Shown: positions 24,401 through 39,400 of the stretch, one piece after another
Layout: each line of letters starts with the position of its first letter
Position numbering within the stretch: the first letter of the stretch is position 1
NCBI RefSeq assembly: GCF_032854445.1
Contig: NC_088301.1
Span: 1,304,001-1,368,000, forward strand
Direction of reading: 5' to 3'
From: Liolophura sinensis
Taxonomy: Eukaryota > Mollusca > Polyplacophora > Chitonida > Chitonidae
DNA: 64,000 nucleotides
Translations under genes and position numbers: made by a program
The notes under the pieces: model-generated
Database searches by the model: none
Seen by the model: the letters and a program-made list of their open reading frames with translations, nothing else
What the model was told of the DNA's origin: nothing

Positions 24401-27400
24401 ATTAATTAAGGTGAATTTTAATATTTGGAAAAATTCATCTGACTTTAGTCACTGAAATGGTGATTTCATGAAACGAATTACTCTGGCCAAACAATGAAAC
24501 CACTGTAAGTCGTTTACCGCCTTTGGTTTCTGTGTCTAAGCTAGATCCCAACATCTGTGACAAAAAACAGCCACGACTAGGTGATCATCTAGCTTGAACA
24601 CCTCAACCTCAGGCGGTGACTAACTTATCACTCACAGAACAATTAGCATACACTAAATCCAGGTGCTGTAGATAGGTATAGCCACAGACATGATGGATCA
24701 GTTTTTATGTTGTCAGAGGACTGTGGGTTTAGAACGTGTAATTAGCAGATCTGGTTGTTATACAGATATAACAGGTAAATGTGTATCAGTTTACTGTTGT
24801 GTTTTGTCTGTGTTTGGATGACAGGCCAGACACAGACACATGAAGATCTGTGCTCCTTTATAAAGGTTACCCTTTGGAGCCTTGCCTCCTGGTACATGTA
24901 AAATGATTGAAGATCGAAATTGACAATATGTGGAAATCATACATCATATATCATACATATGCACAAAACGTCATCACCCAGTACATACATGTAGAGTGCA
25001 GTGTACCTGGTCGTCTGTGGCTGAACCATCTACACGGTTTTCCCACAGAGCGTCATCTACCTGTACATACATGTAGAGTGCAGTGTACCTGGTCGTCTGT
25101 GGCTGAACCATCTACACGGCGGTCCCACAGAGCGTCATCTACCTGTACATACACATAGAGTGCAGTGTACCTGGTCATCTGTTCAGTATGGTACGATAAA
25201 TCCAAGGAACATGTGGAATATCAGTGTATTAATGGATTTGTCAATTCATTGAAAAAAAAATCATGATAACCATGTTTGGAATCTGCATGAAAAGGCCTTT
25301 CAGGAGACGAGTACAGTATTTAAGTTGGTCCCTTCTTTTAGATGGAACCAGGGAAGACTTTGAAATCCGATTATTTTTTTCACTTCCAGAAAATTCATTT
25401 CACCTGCATGTAAGCGCCATTGTCAAATAACCCTGTTTTACTCCACTTGTAAATTTTGTGGCCTGCATTAAACAGAACATTCTGTCCATAGTCCCTGGGT
25501 ATGGAGCAAGCTACGATTTTAATGGCGTGAGGTACACCCCAAAATACAACATGCATAAAGTGCATGTGCCTGTAGGTAGATGTATAAGTGGCAGTGAGCA
25601 GTGAAGCATTGCCATCTCAACATGTGTGGATGATCACAGCTAATCTGTCACCCATCACCTACCTTTCTACATTGAATAATGAGATTTATTTATATCTGAA
25701 ATCTCTGTGTTACACCTGTATCAGGTCATGGAGCTGACCGGTCAGGTGGTCTGTCTGTATAGATTATAGTGTGGCAGGTGTGCAAAGTGTTAAGCACACC
25801 TTACTGTTTACATATCACTGGCCTAACTATTCAGCCTTCTCCATGAATAAAAATGAAAGAGACATATTTCCAGTAATTCTTCCACTAATTGGCTAAAACT
25901 TGTGCTTATGTAAATTTATTTATCTGATTGGTGTTTTACGCCATACTCAAGAATATTTCACTTATACGACGGTGGCCAGCATTATGGTGGGTGGAAACCG
26001 GGCAGGGCCCAGGGGAAAACCACGACCATCCGCAGGTTGCTGGCAGACCTTCCCACATACGGCCGGAGAGGAAGCCAGGATGAGCTGGACTTGAACTCAC
26101 AGCGACTGCATTGGTGAGAGACTCCTGGGTCATCACGCTGCGCTAGCGCTTATCTAAATAGGTGTATCAACATAAAATAAATTCTAATGGCTGTATGCAA
26201 ATCAATGGAAATAAAGTCTTTCATTGGTTTTCATTTAAAACTCTGAAATGTGCTTTTTCATTTTAATTTTCTTTTAAAATTTATTTTTGTGCGATACATC
26301 AAATAAGTGTTGTTACGTTGTTCTGATTTTATTATAATTAAATGTCAGGTATCATCTACTATAGATCATTATGATTGTAATGTATCAGTTTTAATTAGGA
26401 AGTTAAGGGTTAGTAAGAGTTGAATTATTAGTATCTAATCTGTTGTTTGGCAGCATGGTTAATATCTGCCTGATTTAAGTTGACTTCAATAGCACCAGTA
26501 GTATAGTTCACAGATCTTTGTAATGAAGTGTGAGATTAAAATTGATCTTTTAAAACACGCTTTCTGAGTACACTTAATGACAAATATAAGAAGTTAAATA
26601 CGTATACCTGATCTACATCTACATGGTTTCTAAATGTTTATGTGAATTAATGTCAGTCACCATAGTGTATTATTACAAGAGGTGGTATTTACAGAAATGA
26701 TGGAATTATGTTTAATTCTTCTGTATGAAAATCGAGATTAAATCTTTTCTTTGACATTCTGTGTACTTGTACTTCTTATTATGGAAATACATGCAGATTC
26801 TGTGAAAAGGTACATGGAACAGTGCAGTACGTGTACATTTAGGAAGGTTACTTGTGTTGTGTCAGAGCCTTACAGCATTTGCCAACATACCTGGATATGC
26901 CTGACACTTATTTACATGCCTGACACTTACCTGTACATGTATTTGCTATTTTATCATTGTCCACATTTTAGCATACTGCATGAATAAGTGTGAACATTGC
27001 TTGGTGCGGACAAATGGGGGACATGTGTCACTCATGTAGAGGACTCAACAACCACCCCCCTGAGGGCACTTAGCTTTTACATGTACTTAACCAAAACAGG
27101 TTTGGAAGGCCTTGTAACACCTATGCATGAAAGCTGCAGCACAAATATGATGTAGGTCCATGTCCATTTTACCCACATCCAATGTACATGTGTTCATCCG
27201 TAAGGACAATCTGGAAATGCATTGTAACACTTGAGTTGCTTTTAATTATGATAAGTACGGCATAGAACGCCGATCAGATAAATAAATCAATGATGATAAA
27301 CAGCATGTTAAAACACGTCATTGTCAGTTTTTGGATAAGTTAATTCCTTTTCATTCCTACTGATGAATTGTCACAGAGCCTTGCTTGTATTATGGTGCTA

Positions 27401-30400
27401 TACTGTATAAAACATGTTAAAGTCAGTATGGTCTTAACGGCTTTAACACTTTCAAACAACTGGGCCCTGGAGTCTCCTGGTGCTATTTTCAGGCAATACC
27501 TGTAGATTTAAATCATTCCTGCTCTGAGGCTTATTTCAGTACAGTATTACTAAGTTTAGTTAAAGGTTATGAAAACTGTAAACTGTGTAGAGTGTTCAGT
27601 AACAGTGTGTAGAGGACATGGCCATGTATGCGTCAGTGTAACACCTGTACACTGGGATTTACTACATTATCTACCTCTCTGGAAACCAATATAGGCTATT
27701 TATGTATATATGGATATCTGGTGTAGTAATTGAGGGGCTGTCTTACAATACCAGAAATATTTGCTCATACATGCCATAACATTCCTTCTAGATCGTAATT
27801 TTTTGTTATTTTATACAATGAGTCCTTCATGTACTCTGACATGCACGTGTGCGTTGTATATAAATGTATGTTCATCACACAACAGTGTATTCATCATACA
27901 TAGTCAGACCAACTACACATGCCTACTTGTACATATGTACATAGATACCCATGTACATGTATTCATGTACCTTGAATAACTTGTGAATAAATGAACAGTT
28001 GTGCATATCTGTGCTCTAAGAAAGGTATTTTGCTTTAGATGCCGTTGGGTAACGAATCACACAATGCATACCTGGTCTGAGTCTCTGTCTCAACCAGGTG
28101 AATTTGTCTCTGGGATCATCTCTTATTCACCAGTGTTTGCTTAGATCAAGTGTGAAAAACAGGCATATTCATGCCTACATGTTTCCATGGTTGAGTAAAC
28201 ACTTACTAATATCCATGCCTACATGTTTCCATGGTTGAGTAAACACTTACTGATAGCATAAGGCAGGATTGGATTTAGATTAAAAATCTTTATTGATCTT
28301 TTTGTGTTAAGAATTGAAGTTTGTTTTCATTTCATGACACCTTTATTCTAAATGGAATGTCTGACTGGTTCAGATTTCCAGGGTATCACTTTGCTACATG
28401 TATCAGGCTGAATCCTATGTTGTTCATAGTGTATCAGATTACACTACAGTGTTGTTGAGATTTATAGGCAGGTTAGTTAACATCATCTGCTGTAAGTCAG
28501 TGAAAGACTTACAATGACTAGTCTTCCATTATATCAGGTTTCTCAAATTTCCAAAATGGACACTGTAGTTGTTTGCATTGATATTTTATTCTTTACACAT
28601 TACCAAATTACCATTCTCTTTGTGTAGATACTGTATGTCTTAATGCTGCATGCTGAGACGATGGATTGACATACTGGGTTGTAATGTCTGGTGTCATAAA
28701 TATGGGTTAAAAGATATATGAAAAGGAAACAAATGCATTTCTAGAATCTTCAAAGACAACATTAATTTTTCCTTTTTTTTCAGAGAACAAAGCCTATGAC
28801 AAGCCTGTGGCACAGAGCTCAACAGCTCGTCTCAGGGGTCACAGGTACATCGCTAGTTATGCTGTTGACGGTAAGGAGGGGCAGGAGTTGGTGGATTTCA
28901 CCTGCACTTTGACCTCCAAGGAAAACAACCCTTGGTGGAGAGTGGATCTTGGGAATTACTACTATATTCAGAAAATTGATGTCTACAACATTCTGGAAGA
29001 AAGTGAGTTTGTGTTTACTCGACAAGGTCTCCCAGACTGATATTTTAACCACAAACAATATGTGTCTACAGAAAAGTGACTTTTTCTGAAATTAAATCTC
29101 TATTCTTCAAAATCTTCATATGTTTATGAAAGACAAAAAAAATAGAGACAAAAGTATTCTTACTTTTCTCTCAGTCCCTGAATCCTCTCCTGTGTCTTTT
29201 AGTACTCCCATATACCTATTTGGCCTACATAGTATTCCCATATACCAGGTTGGCCTACATAGTACCCCCATATACCAGGTTGACCTACATAGTACTCCCA
29301 TATACCCAGTTGGCCTACATAGTACTCCCATATACTAGGTTGGCCTACATAGTACTCCCATGTATCAGGTTGGCCTACATAGTACTCCCATGTACCATGT
29401 TGGCCTACATAGTACTCCCATATACCAGGTTGGCCTACATAGTACTCCCATATACCAGTTTGGCCTACATAGTACTCCCATATACCCAGTTGGCCTACAT
29501 AGTACTCCCATATACCAGGTTGGCCTACATAGTACTCCCATATACCAGGTTGGCCTACATAGTACTCCCATATACCAGGTTGGCCTACATAGTACTCCCA
29601 TATACCAGGTTGGCCTACATAGTACTCTCATATACCCAGTTGGCCTACATAATACTCCCATATACTAGGTTGGCCTACATAGTACTCCCATATACTAGGT
29701 TGGCCTACATAGTACTCCCATGTACCAGGTTGGCCTACATAGTACTCCCATATATCAGGTTGGCCTACATAGTACCTCATATACTCAGTTGGCCTACATA
29801 GTACTCCCATATACCAGGTTGGCCTACATAGTACTCCCATATACCCAGTTGACCTACATATTACTCCCATATACCAGGTTGGCCTACAGAGTACTCCCAT
29901 ATACCAGGTTGACATACATAGTACTCCCATGTACCCCGTTGGCCTACATAGTACTCCCATGTACCCAGTTGGCCTACATAGTACCCCCATATACCAGGTT
30001 GGCCTACATAGTACTTCCATATACCCAGTTGGCCTACATAATACTCTCATATACCAGGTTGGCCTACATAGTACTCCCATATACCCAGTTGGCCTACATA
30101 GTACCCCCATATTCCAGGTTGACCTACATAGTACCCCCATGCACCCTGTTGGCCTACATAGTACTCCCATATACCAGTTTGGCCTACATAGTACTTCCAT
30201 ATACCCAGTTGGCCTACATAGTACTCCCATGTACCCAGTTGGCCTACATAGTACTCTCATATACCCAGTTGGCCTACATAGTACTCCCACATACCAGCTT
30301 GGCCTACATAGTACTCCCATATACCAGTTTGGCCTACATAGTACTTCCATATACCCAGTTGGCCTACATTGTACTCTCATATACCCAGTTGGCCTACATA

Positions 30401-33400
30401 GTACTCCCATATACCCAGTTGGCCTACATAGTACTCCCATATACCAGCTTGGCCTACATAGTACTCCCATATACCCAGTTTGGCCTACATAGTACTCCCA
30501 TATACCCAGTTGGCCTACATAGTACTCTCATATACCCAGTTGGCCTACATAGTACTCCCACATACCAGCTTGGCCTACATAGTACTCCCATATACCCAGT
30601 TTGGCCTACATAGTACTCCCATATACCCAGTTGGCCTACATAGTACTCTCATATACCCAGTTGGCCTACATAGTACTCCCACATACCAGCTTGGCCTACA
30701 TAGTACTCTCATATACCAGTTTGGCCTACATAGTACTTCCATATACCCAGTTGGCCTACATAGTACTCCCATGTACCAGGTTGGCCTACATAGTACTCCC
30801 ATATACCAGGTTGACGTACATAGTACTCCCATGTACCAGGTTGGCCTACATAGTACTCCCACATATCCAGTTGGCCTACATGGTACCCCCATATTCCAGG
30901 TTGCCCTACATAGTACTCCCACATACCAGGTTGACCTACATAGTACTCCCACATACCAGGTTGACCTACATAGTACTCCCATATACCCAGTTGGCCTACA
31001 TAGTACTCCCATATACCCAGTTGGCCTACATAGTACTCCCATGTACCCCGTTGGCCTACATAGTACTCTCATATACCCAGTTGGCCTACATAGTACTCCC
31101 ATATACTCAGTTGGTCTACATAGTACTGTCATATACCCAGTCGGCCTACATAGTACCTACATATTCCAGGTTGCCCTACATGGTACTCCCATATACCCAG
31201 TTGGCCTACATAGTACTCCCACATACCAGGTTGACCTACATAGTACTCCCATATACCCAGTTGGCCTACATAGTACTCCCATATACCCAGTTGGCCTACA
31301 TAGTACTCCCATATACCAGGTTGGCCTACATAGTACTCTCATATACCCAGTTGGCCTACATAGTACTCCCATATACCCAGTTGGCCTACATAGTACTCTC
31401 ATATACCCAGTTGGCCTACATAGTACTCCCACATACCAGGTTGACCTACATAGTACTCCCATATACCCAGTTGGCCTACATAGTACTCCCATATACCCAG
31501 TTGGCCTACATAGTACTCCCATATACCCAGTTTGGTTTACATAGTACTCCCATATACCCAGTTGGCCTACATAGTACTCCAATATACCCAGTTGGCCTAC
31601 ATAATACTCCCATATACCCAGTTGGCCTACATAGTACCCCCATATTCCAGGTTGGCCTACATAGTACCCCCATGTACCCCGTTGGCCTACATAGTACTCC
31701 CATATACCCAGTTGGCCTACATAGTACTCCCATATACCCCGTTGGCCTACATAATACCCCCATATACCCAGTTGGCCTACATAGTACTCCCATATACCCA
31801 GTTGGCCTACATAGTACTCCCATATACCCAGTTGGCCTACATAGTACTCCCATATACCCAGTTGGCCTACATAGTACTCCCATATAGCCCGTTGGCCTAC
31901 ATAGTACTCCCATATACCCAGTTGGCCTACATAGTACTCCCATATACCCAGTTGGCCTACATAGTACTCCCATATACCCAGTTGGCCTACATAGTACTCC
32001 CATATACCCAGTTGGCCTACATAATACTCTCATATACCAGGTTGGCCTACATAGTATTCCCATATACCCAGTTGGCCTACATAGTACTCCCATATACCCA
32101 GTTGGCCTACATAGTACTCCCATATACCAGGTTGGCCTACATAGTACTCCCATATACCCATATACCAGGTTGGCCTACATAGTACTCCCATATACGCAGT
32201 TGGCCTACATAATACTCCCATATACCAGGTTGGCCTACATAGTACTCTCATATACCCAGTTGGCCTACATAGTACTCCCATATTCCAGGTTGACGTACAT
32301 AGTACTCCCATATACCCCGTTGGCCTACATAATACTCCCATGTACCCCGTTGGCCTACATAGTACTCCCATGTACCCAGTTGGCGTACATGGATATGTAT
32401 CAGTAGGGTGTGGCAGAAGACGAATCAACAGGTACTTCTATATTTGTAATTGTAGACTACAAGAGTTATCTGTCGGGATTTAAGATCTACATCAGCAATT
32501 CCACGAGTGAGGGGGCCTTCAAAGAGCTGTGTTATAGTCATAGCGGAGAAAGCATTGGGAAAAACATCAGCGTGACCTGTGTCAAGGCACTGAGTGGTCA
32601 GTTTGTCATTGTAGAGCAGCCTGTTCATGACACGCTGACATTGTGTGAGGTGGAGGTGTATGGTGAGTTCATCAGGATACTTTCTGAGCACTCATTCGTT
32701 TAATTTAATTTCCAAATTTCCACAGTTAGTGGTGGCAGTTTTCAGTTAGAGTGTCAACCAAAACCAGTAATCCATCCATTTGAATTATAACTAAACTGTT
32801 AAGTATTACTTTGCCCCTGGGCTCTGCCTTCCACCATAATGCTCGGCAAAATGGTATAAGTGAAATATTCTTGGGTACAGAGTAAAACACCTATCAAATA
32901 AATAAATAAATAAATAAATATAAAATTATTGCTGTATGTGTTCTTTTGAAATAAACACTTATTGTCCCAGCTGCATGGGTGCAGATAAGTACAGATGAGA
33001 CTAAAATTGAAGTAGACAAGAAACACTGTGTACTATGTGTATGGTCAAGAGTCAAGCTATCAGTTGATCAGTCAGTCAGACTTTACTCTGAACTACATGT
33101 ATACCTGTACTACTATTTGGATATGATCATCATCAGTAAATCAAACAATCACCCTGTTCTCAGGCACTCTGTGATGATGGCAGGTAATACATATGACTGC
33201 CATATCACACGTGTTACATTAGTAATCAGTCATTCTGTCACTTTCACTTTCTTGGATGGAGTATGTGTTATTGGCAGCTGCATGTATTGTATGTGGTTGA
33301 TTAGGCATGCTAGATTGATACTCAGTCATTTTGTTACACAGTATGTTTTACTAGCAGCTGTATGTTTATGGCTGATTAAGGCATGTTAGATTAGTAATCA

Positions 33401-36400
33401 GTCATTCTGTCACTTTCACTTTCTTTTTTGCAGTATGTGCTGGTGGCAGTTACGGACCTGAGTGTGAGCATGTCTGTGGTCACTGTGTAAGCGGTCGACC
33501 ATGTCATCCTATCACTGGAGAGTGCCCAGACAGGTTATGTGCCCCTGGCTGGGACGGACCCAATTGTAACAAGAGTATGTATATGTTTGATCAGTTTGAA
33601 GTTCCATAAATTAAGAGAAAGTGTGAGGTTGTGGGTTTGTTGATCAGCTGTAATATTTAGTTACCTCTTTGATTATTTGGGGCCCATGCTATCCTGTCTG
33701 CTCGTAAAATAGCAATATATTGAAAACTGGTAACCGGTGAAGAAACTTTTGGCATTTTTTTAATTATCTTTGATCAGCTTAAAAAATCTTCCATATTGGC
33801 TTAGCCTATTGAGATAAAATTTTAATTAATGGTTTCTTGGTTGATCGGCCTACAAAAATTGCAAAAATCGTTTCTACACTAATTTGGCCAAAACTGACCA
33901 GTCAAATTAGCCCAAAGAATAGGTGAACTCTAAAAACTTTCTGAGAATACCTTGACCCCGGGATTTTAATTTCAAAGAATTTTTACATTTGAGTTGTGGT
34001 TCGCATGTAATTGCCAAAAAACTTTTCAGAAATCATTGACTTTTTCTCCAAAATTCATCATGTGAGTTATATGCAAGACTCCATCAACAGGCATCAACTT
34101 TGCAACAGCATATTCTTTCTGTCTTTTGGCCTCAGGCATCAACTTTGTAACAATGTATTTCTGTCTTTTGTTCTTAGCTGTCAGCAAAAGATCAAATTTG
34201 CCTAATCTCTATGCTTGACTTCAGTCCCAAGTCCATTGTAAATGATGCCTGGCAGTCTAGAGTTCAAATCCAGTACATTTCTTCTCATTTTTTCCCCCCT
34301 TTTTTTTTTTTGTTCTTAGTTTTACTGTTCAGGATATAATTTATGCAGATCGTATAATATTTCACTTCTACAACAGCAGCCAGTATTATGGTGGGAAGAA
34401 ACCGGGCAGAGCCCTTTGGGATATTTCGGTTTAATTTTTGTGTGTAACCAGCTGTGCTGTGAGATTATGATTTGTATGGGAAAATTATGAACACTGGTAT
34501 TAAGGTCTCAGAGCCTAGGATCTACTTTCACAAAACTTTGCATTTCTTCATCTGAACGGTAAGTGTTCATAACTTTTTCTAGAAATCACATTGCCTTACC
34601 TATAACCCAGGTAAGGTCATTTACAAAGGAAGATATGAGAAATCTGACCTACAAAGTTTTGCGAAAGTGGCCCCAGTTTGCCAAGACTTATGCTACAGAC
34701 ATACTCTTAGACGTCACATACAAGAATATAACACTATTCATAAAGATACTTTTCAGAGATGTCTGCTTTGTGAGTTCACTTGACATGTTTGCTGTATTCC
34801 TAGGATGCCCCGGGAGAAGCTTTGGCTATCAGTGTCTTTCCATGTGTGGTGGTTGTCGTGCCAACACGACATGTGACTCTGTGGATGGACGGTGTCTTGA
34901 TGGATGTGTAGATGGCAGGAAAACTCAGTTCTGTAATACAAGTAAGTCAATCTGGGCCTAGGTTGACTTGCGATGGTAAGCAACTGGGCCCAGCTCGGCC
35001 TACATGTATATGTATAAGTGACACGTATATCACAAAGTTTGACAAAACCTTGTAATCGTGAGCAGCTGGGGGTGTCTGATCAGACTCAGTTTTGGTGCCT
35101 GTATGTCGACTACAACTGGCGCCAAGTATGAGCAGATACTTAGCAACGTGACTGTCATGTGACCTGTTTTCATGGTGACGGTGCCCATCTGCACAGTGGG
35201 TGGATGTAATTGACACAATACCTCCTCGTTATTCTGCTGTTCATTGATCTGCTGTCATATAGAACCAATTACAAGCTAGATTTAACATCTGGGCAGTACA
35301 AACTTTAAGACTAAGGACTGCTTCTGTGGTCGGATATAAACTGTATTGACGATCATTTGCCTGTATGACGTGAGCATTGAGCACCTTGTGGAAGGTCAGT
35401 ATGCGGATCTGTGATTCACATCAGTTACTCGCCCAAGTGCAGTGGTTTTATAAGTCTCTGCAGTGTTGGTTTCAGCCACCCATTTTTTAAGCTGACAACT
35501 GTTGTCTACAGTATTAAAGTGAAATATTAATACTGAAACAGAGTATTTTTGGTGTTAAATTACAATAAATCAAATCACATATCAAAAATCTAGTGATTAT
35601 TCTTGTCTAGCATGATGCCTACTCAGAAACCCGTAGGTGTGTTTAAAGTCAGCTTTACGTACTGGTGCTTTGCTTTTTCAGCCTGCCCTGGAGGCACCTG
35701 TGTTGAAAGGTGTGGGCAGTGCATCAACAGTGAACCGTGTGACATCAAGTTTAACACAGGCATTTGTGAGAATGGTTGTGAACCAGGTTGGAAGACAGAA
35801 CTCTGTAATGTGGGTAAGCTATCATTAAAATGCACAGAGGGTTCCTGGCCTTCAGACTACATGTATGAAGGGGGTTGATGTTATGGATAGATGGTAATGG
35901 CTTGCTGCCACCTCAGCTGTATTTCAGGGATGTCATGCCAGTATTTCGTGATGTTGATGTCAGCTGAAGACAAGAACACCATGTATCCTAATACCTCAGA
36001 CTTGTGGAACATGAAAGAGCAACTTTCAGTCCAATTTTTTACACTTTTTAAATTTGATTTTGGAGACAAAACTACAGTGGTTTAGTTGGGTTGTTTCAAT
36101 TCTTCATCATTCTAAACAGAGAGCAACTTCCAGTTCAATTTTTTACACTTTTTAAATTTGATTTTAAAAGTGGTTTGGTCAGGTTGTTTCAGTTTTAATC
36201 AGTCTACACAGAATAATACCCCCAGAATTTGCTTGAATGAGCACCTTGCAAACATTTGAAAATGTTGAAGAAGTACAGTAATTCCGTGTGTAGGTAATGT
36301 GTCAGTTCAATGCTCTTACTGTTGTTGGATTATAAAATGATGTAAGGTATAAACCTGAAGAAAAGAAGTTTGTTTACAGTATTTTTTGTCTTGGAAAAAA

Positions 36401-39400
36401 GGACAAACTGGCTAAGTCAGTGATCTCAAAGATGGACGAAGTTGTCACCCCTGCAAGTATAGTTTGTGTTTGTTATACTGTGAAATGAATAAACTGATGC
36501 CTCTCATTTATGTCCAGCCTGTCCAGCCGGGCAGTATGGGAAGAACTGTCAGTCCCGGTGTGGAAACTGTGTACCTGGTACAGTGTGTAAACCAGACACT
36601 GGCGAGTGTCCAGAAGGGTGTCAGCGTGGTTGGGTGGGCAGCAACTGTGATATCAGAGATGGACGTGAGTTATCTCCCTTTAAATCACATTTTGCTTAAA
36701 AGTACAACATAGATGCTCTGGACTCCTCAGATAATGCAATATTTAGGATATCATTTTCTCAGTAATCACCTTTAAAACACACATTATGATGCATGATGCT
36801 GAATGAATAACATGTCACATTTATTACAAAACTGTTTTCACCAAAGTTGCAGTGTTGAATGATTGTTTGTGAATTTCAGCGGAAGAGCCTTTGCCTGGTG
36901 GCAGCAGTAATACTAATGGTGGTAATAAGACAGGAGTTATTGTTGGGTGTGTGATAGCAGCCATTGTCATCCTGGCCGTAGGACTCCTACTGCTACTCTA
37001 CTACAAGCGGTTAGTAACACCTCATTTTTTACACTCGTCTGTCTAGGAAGGTGAGGACTATTTCTGTGGTCCCTTTCTGTGCGTCTGTCTGTACACCTGC
37101 ATACTTTTGTTGTGCAGCTAATTTGTCCTCTACATATATCAAATGATTATTATAGATTTTAAGAAACCTCCCTCTGCCTCCTTAGAGATCTCCCCCCCCC
37201 CCCCCCAAAAAAAAAAAACGATTATTTTTAATTCCAAGGTGCCCTATTGTCTACTTTACTGGATTGTGTAAGAAATGTTATAATATTAAATGAGTTTAAA
37301 AGTAGAAAGGGCTCAACAAACCAACCGGTGTGACCAAGCAAAATATGTGCAGTTTTTACCTGATCTGTGATAGTGATCAGTTGTGTAACCACAACTGGTC
37401 AGTTTGGTATTATTGCCAAATCGGGACTGGACCAGGCTGGAACTTCTGAGCTCTAACCTATAGAAAAAACATTACCAAGAAAGGTAGCAGCAGCACCTGC
37501 CAGAATTGGATTTCCATAGGGGCCTCCATGGCTGAGGTGGTTATCATGCCAGCAAGGCACAATGACCCAGAAGCCAGTGCGGTCGCTGTGAGTCCAAGAC
37601 TGGCAGCAAAGTGTGGATGGTCATGGGTTTCCCCTAGGCTCTGCCTGGTTTCCTCACATTATATGCTTGTACACCAATCAAATACAATGTAAAGAAATAA
37701 ATGTATTTGCATATACTAATATTTGTAAGCATCTGTGATCCCCAACATCGCTCTTTTTTTCGTTGATTTTTAGGAAGAATGCCAAACCCCGAGATGAGAT
37801 GCTACCTATTACTCGTCTTAATGGTGACCTTATTAATGGGCGGGAGAACCCTGGATTGTCAGGGGAGCCAACTGAACGCTCCCCAGGTAAGCCTCTCACA
37901 TAAAGCTATTGTACATGTTTATTTAATTTTTACACCAAGTAATTAAAATGAGATGAGTGGAAGAAAAACTGGAAAATTTCCACAGTCCCCCTGATTTCAG
38001 TTTGGTCTCTCCATGATCCTACTACCCAGTGTAAAATTGAAAATGGTCTGGACAAAAAAATTTAAGAGAATAATAACATTATGAATTATAAACCATTCTC
38101 TGAACACAGACAAAAATAGTCTTTGGATGAAAGATTTGTTGAGAACATATAAATTTTTGCTTGCTCAAAGCTTTTACTTTGCATGCCTCGCTTGAATTGT
38201 AAAGTGTAAATTTTAATCTTAATATTATTGGGTATCTTTGATGTTTTGTCAATCATTAATACATATGTGTTTCCAGATGGCAATCATAACATGACCCCTT
38301 CAAAAGTCCCGCCTTTACAGTTGTTGGGAGGAGCCACAAGCCCCACCCAGATCAGTGCCTCCTCTCTCATTACCATATCACCTATACCTGTGGGCGAGCT
38401 AAAGGACTTCATTGAGAGCAAAAATAATGCTGAGTTCGGGTTTGAACCAGAGTTTGATGTAATTATTAACTTTCATTAACGTTGTGTAAAATTTGAAAGT
38501 ACTTTTCTGTTTTTATTAAAGAAATTTCTCTTCTGAGGCTCAGATTTTTTAGTTAATTGTGTAAAATGTGATTTACAGTTTATCTCTGTTGATTATTTTT
38601 CTCATTTAATAAGATAAGTAGATGTCCCTCCAAAATACATTCAGATGTATAGCATTTCAGCGATACTTGTTTCTTGTTACAGATGTTACCTGTAGGAATG
38701 ATGACTTATGCAGACATGGGCACTCTCCCTTTCAATCGTCCAAAAAACAGATTCCAAACCATTGTACCTTGTAAGCATTCCCACACAGGTGTAAGACTTT
38801 ATCCTAATGAAGTCAGGCAGGTTGTTACGACAGCTGTATAATATTATTTATTATTCATTTTAAGTGGTCCCATAATAAATCTACATGTACATGGCAAGCA
38901 TGGCAGTAAGCATAATGAAGATTGGCATGCTCTTGTTGATGAGACACAAACAATTAATTTTAATTTTATTATAATTTAAGCCTTTGTTTTTAGACTAATA
39001 GTCCAGTCTGTCTGTTCAAAAACACTTAAAGAAAATATCAAACAAGTATTATTAAGGGAGATCTGTTAATTGAAGTATGGTGTATTTAATATTTGATTGT
39101 GTTGATGCTACATGCTTTATGGGTTTATAAGTCAAATTTTCCTGAGTACGGCATAAAAAATAAATGAAAGAACACTTTTTTCTTCACCTGTATTTCAGAT
39201 GACTATAACCGTGTGATTTTGGATACACCTGATGGAGACCCTCTCTACCAGTACATCAATGCTTCCTATGTAGATGTAAGTATGAAGACCATTCATTCCT
39301 AAGACGTCCTGTGCCATACTTCAGACTTCTCATGATTTTAAGCAATTTTTTGACTGGGTACAACTGACGTGTCATCAAACAGAAATTGTTCTGAATTCCA

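Noticed and set aside
29220-32428. Many 70-430-codon ORFs on both strands
   Set aside because: Explained by a 30-bp repeat unit with few stops; the frames shift wherever the array gains or loses a base.
34947-35218. Minus-strand ORFs (62-89 codons) in intron e-f
   Set aside because: Two overlapping frames with no domain or splice support; likely chance in a GC-richer patch.
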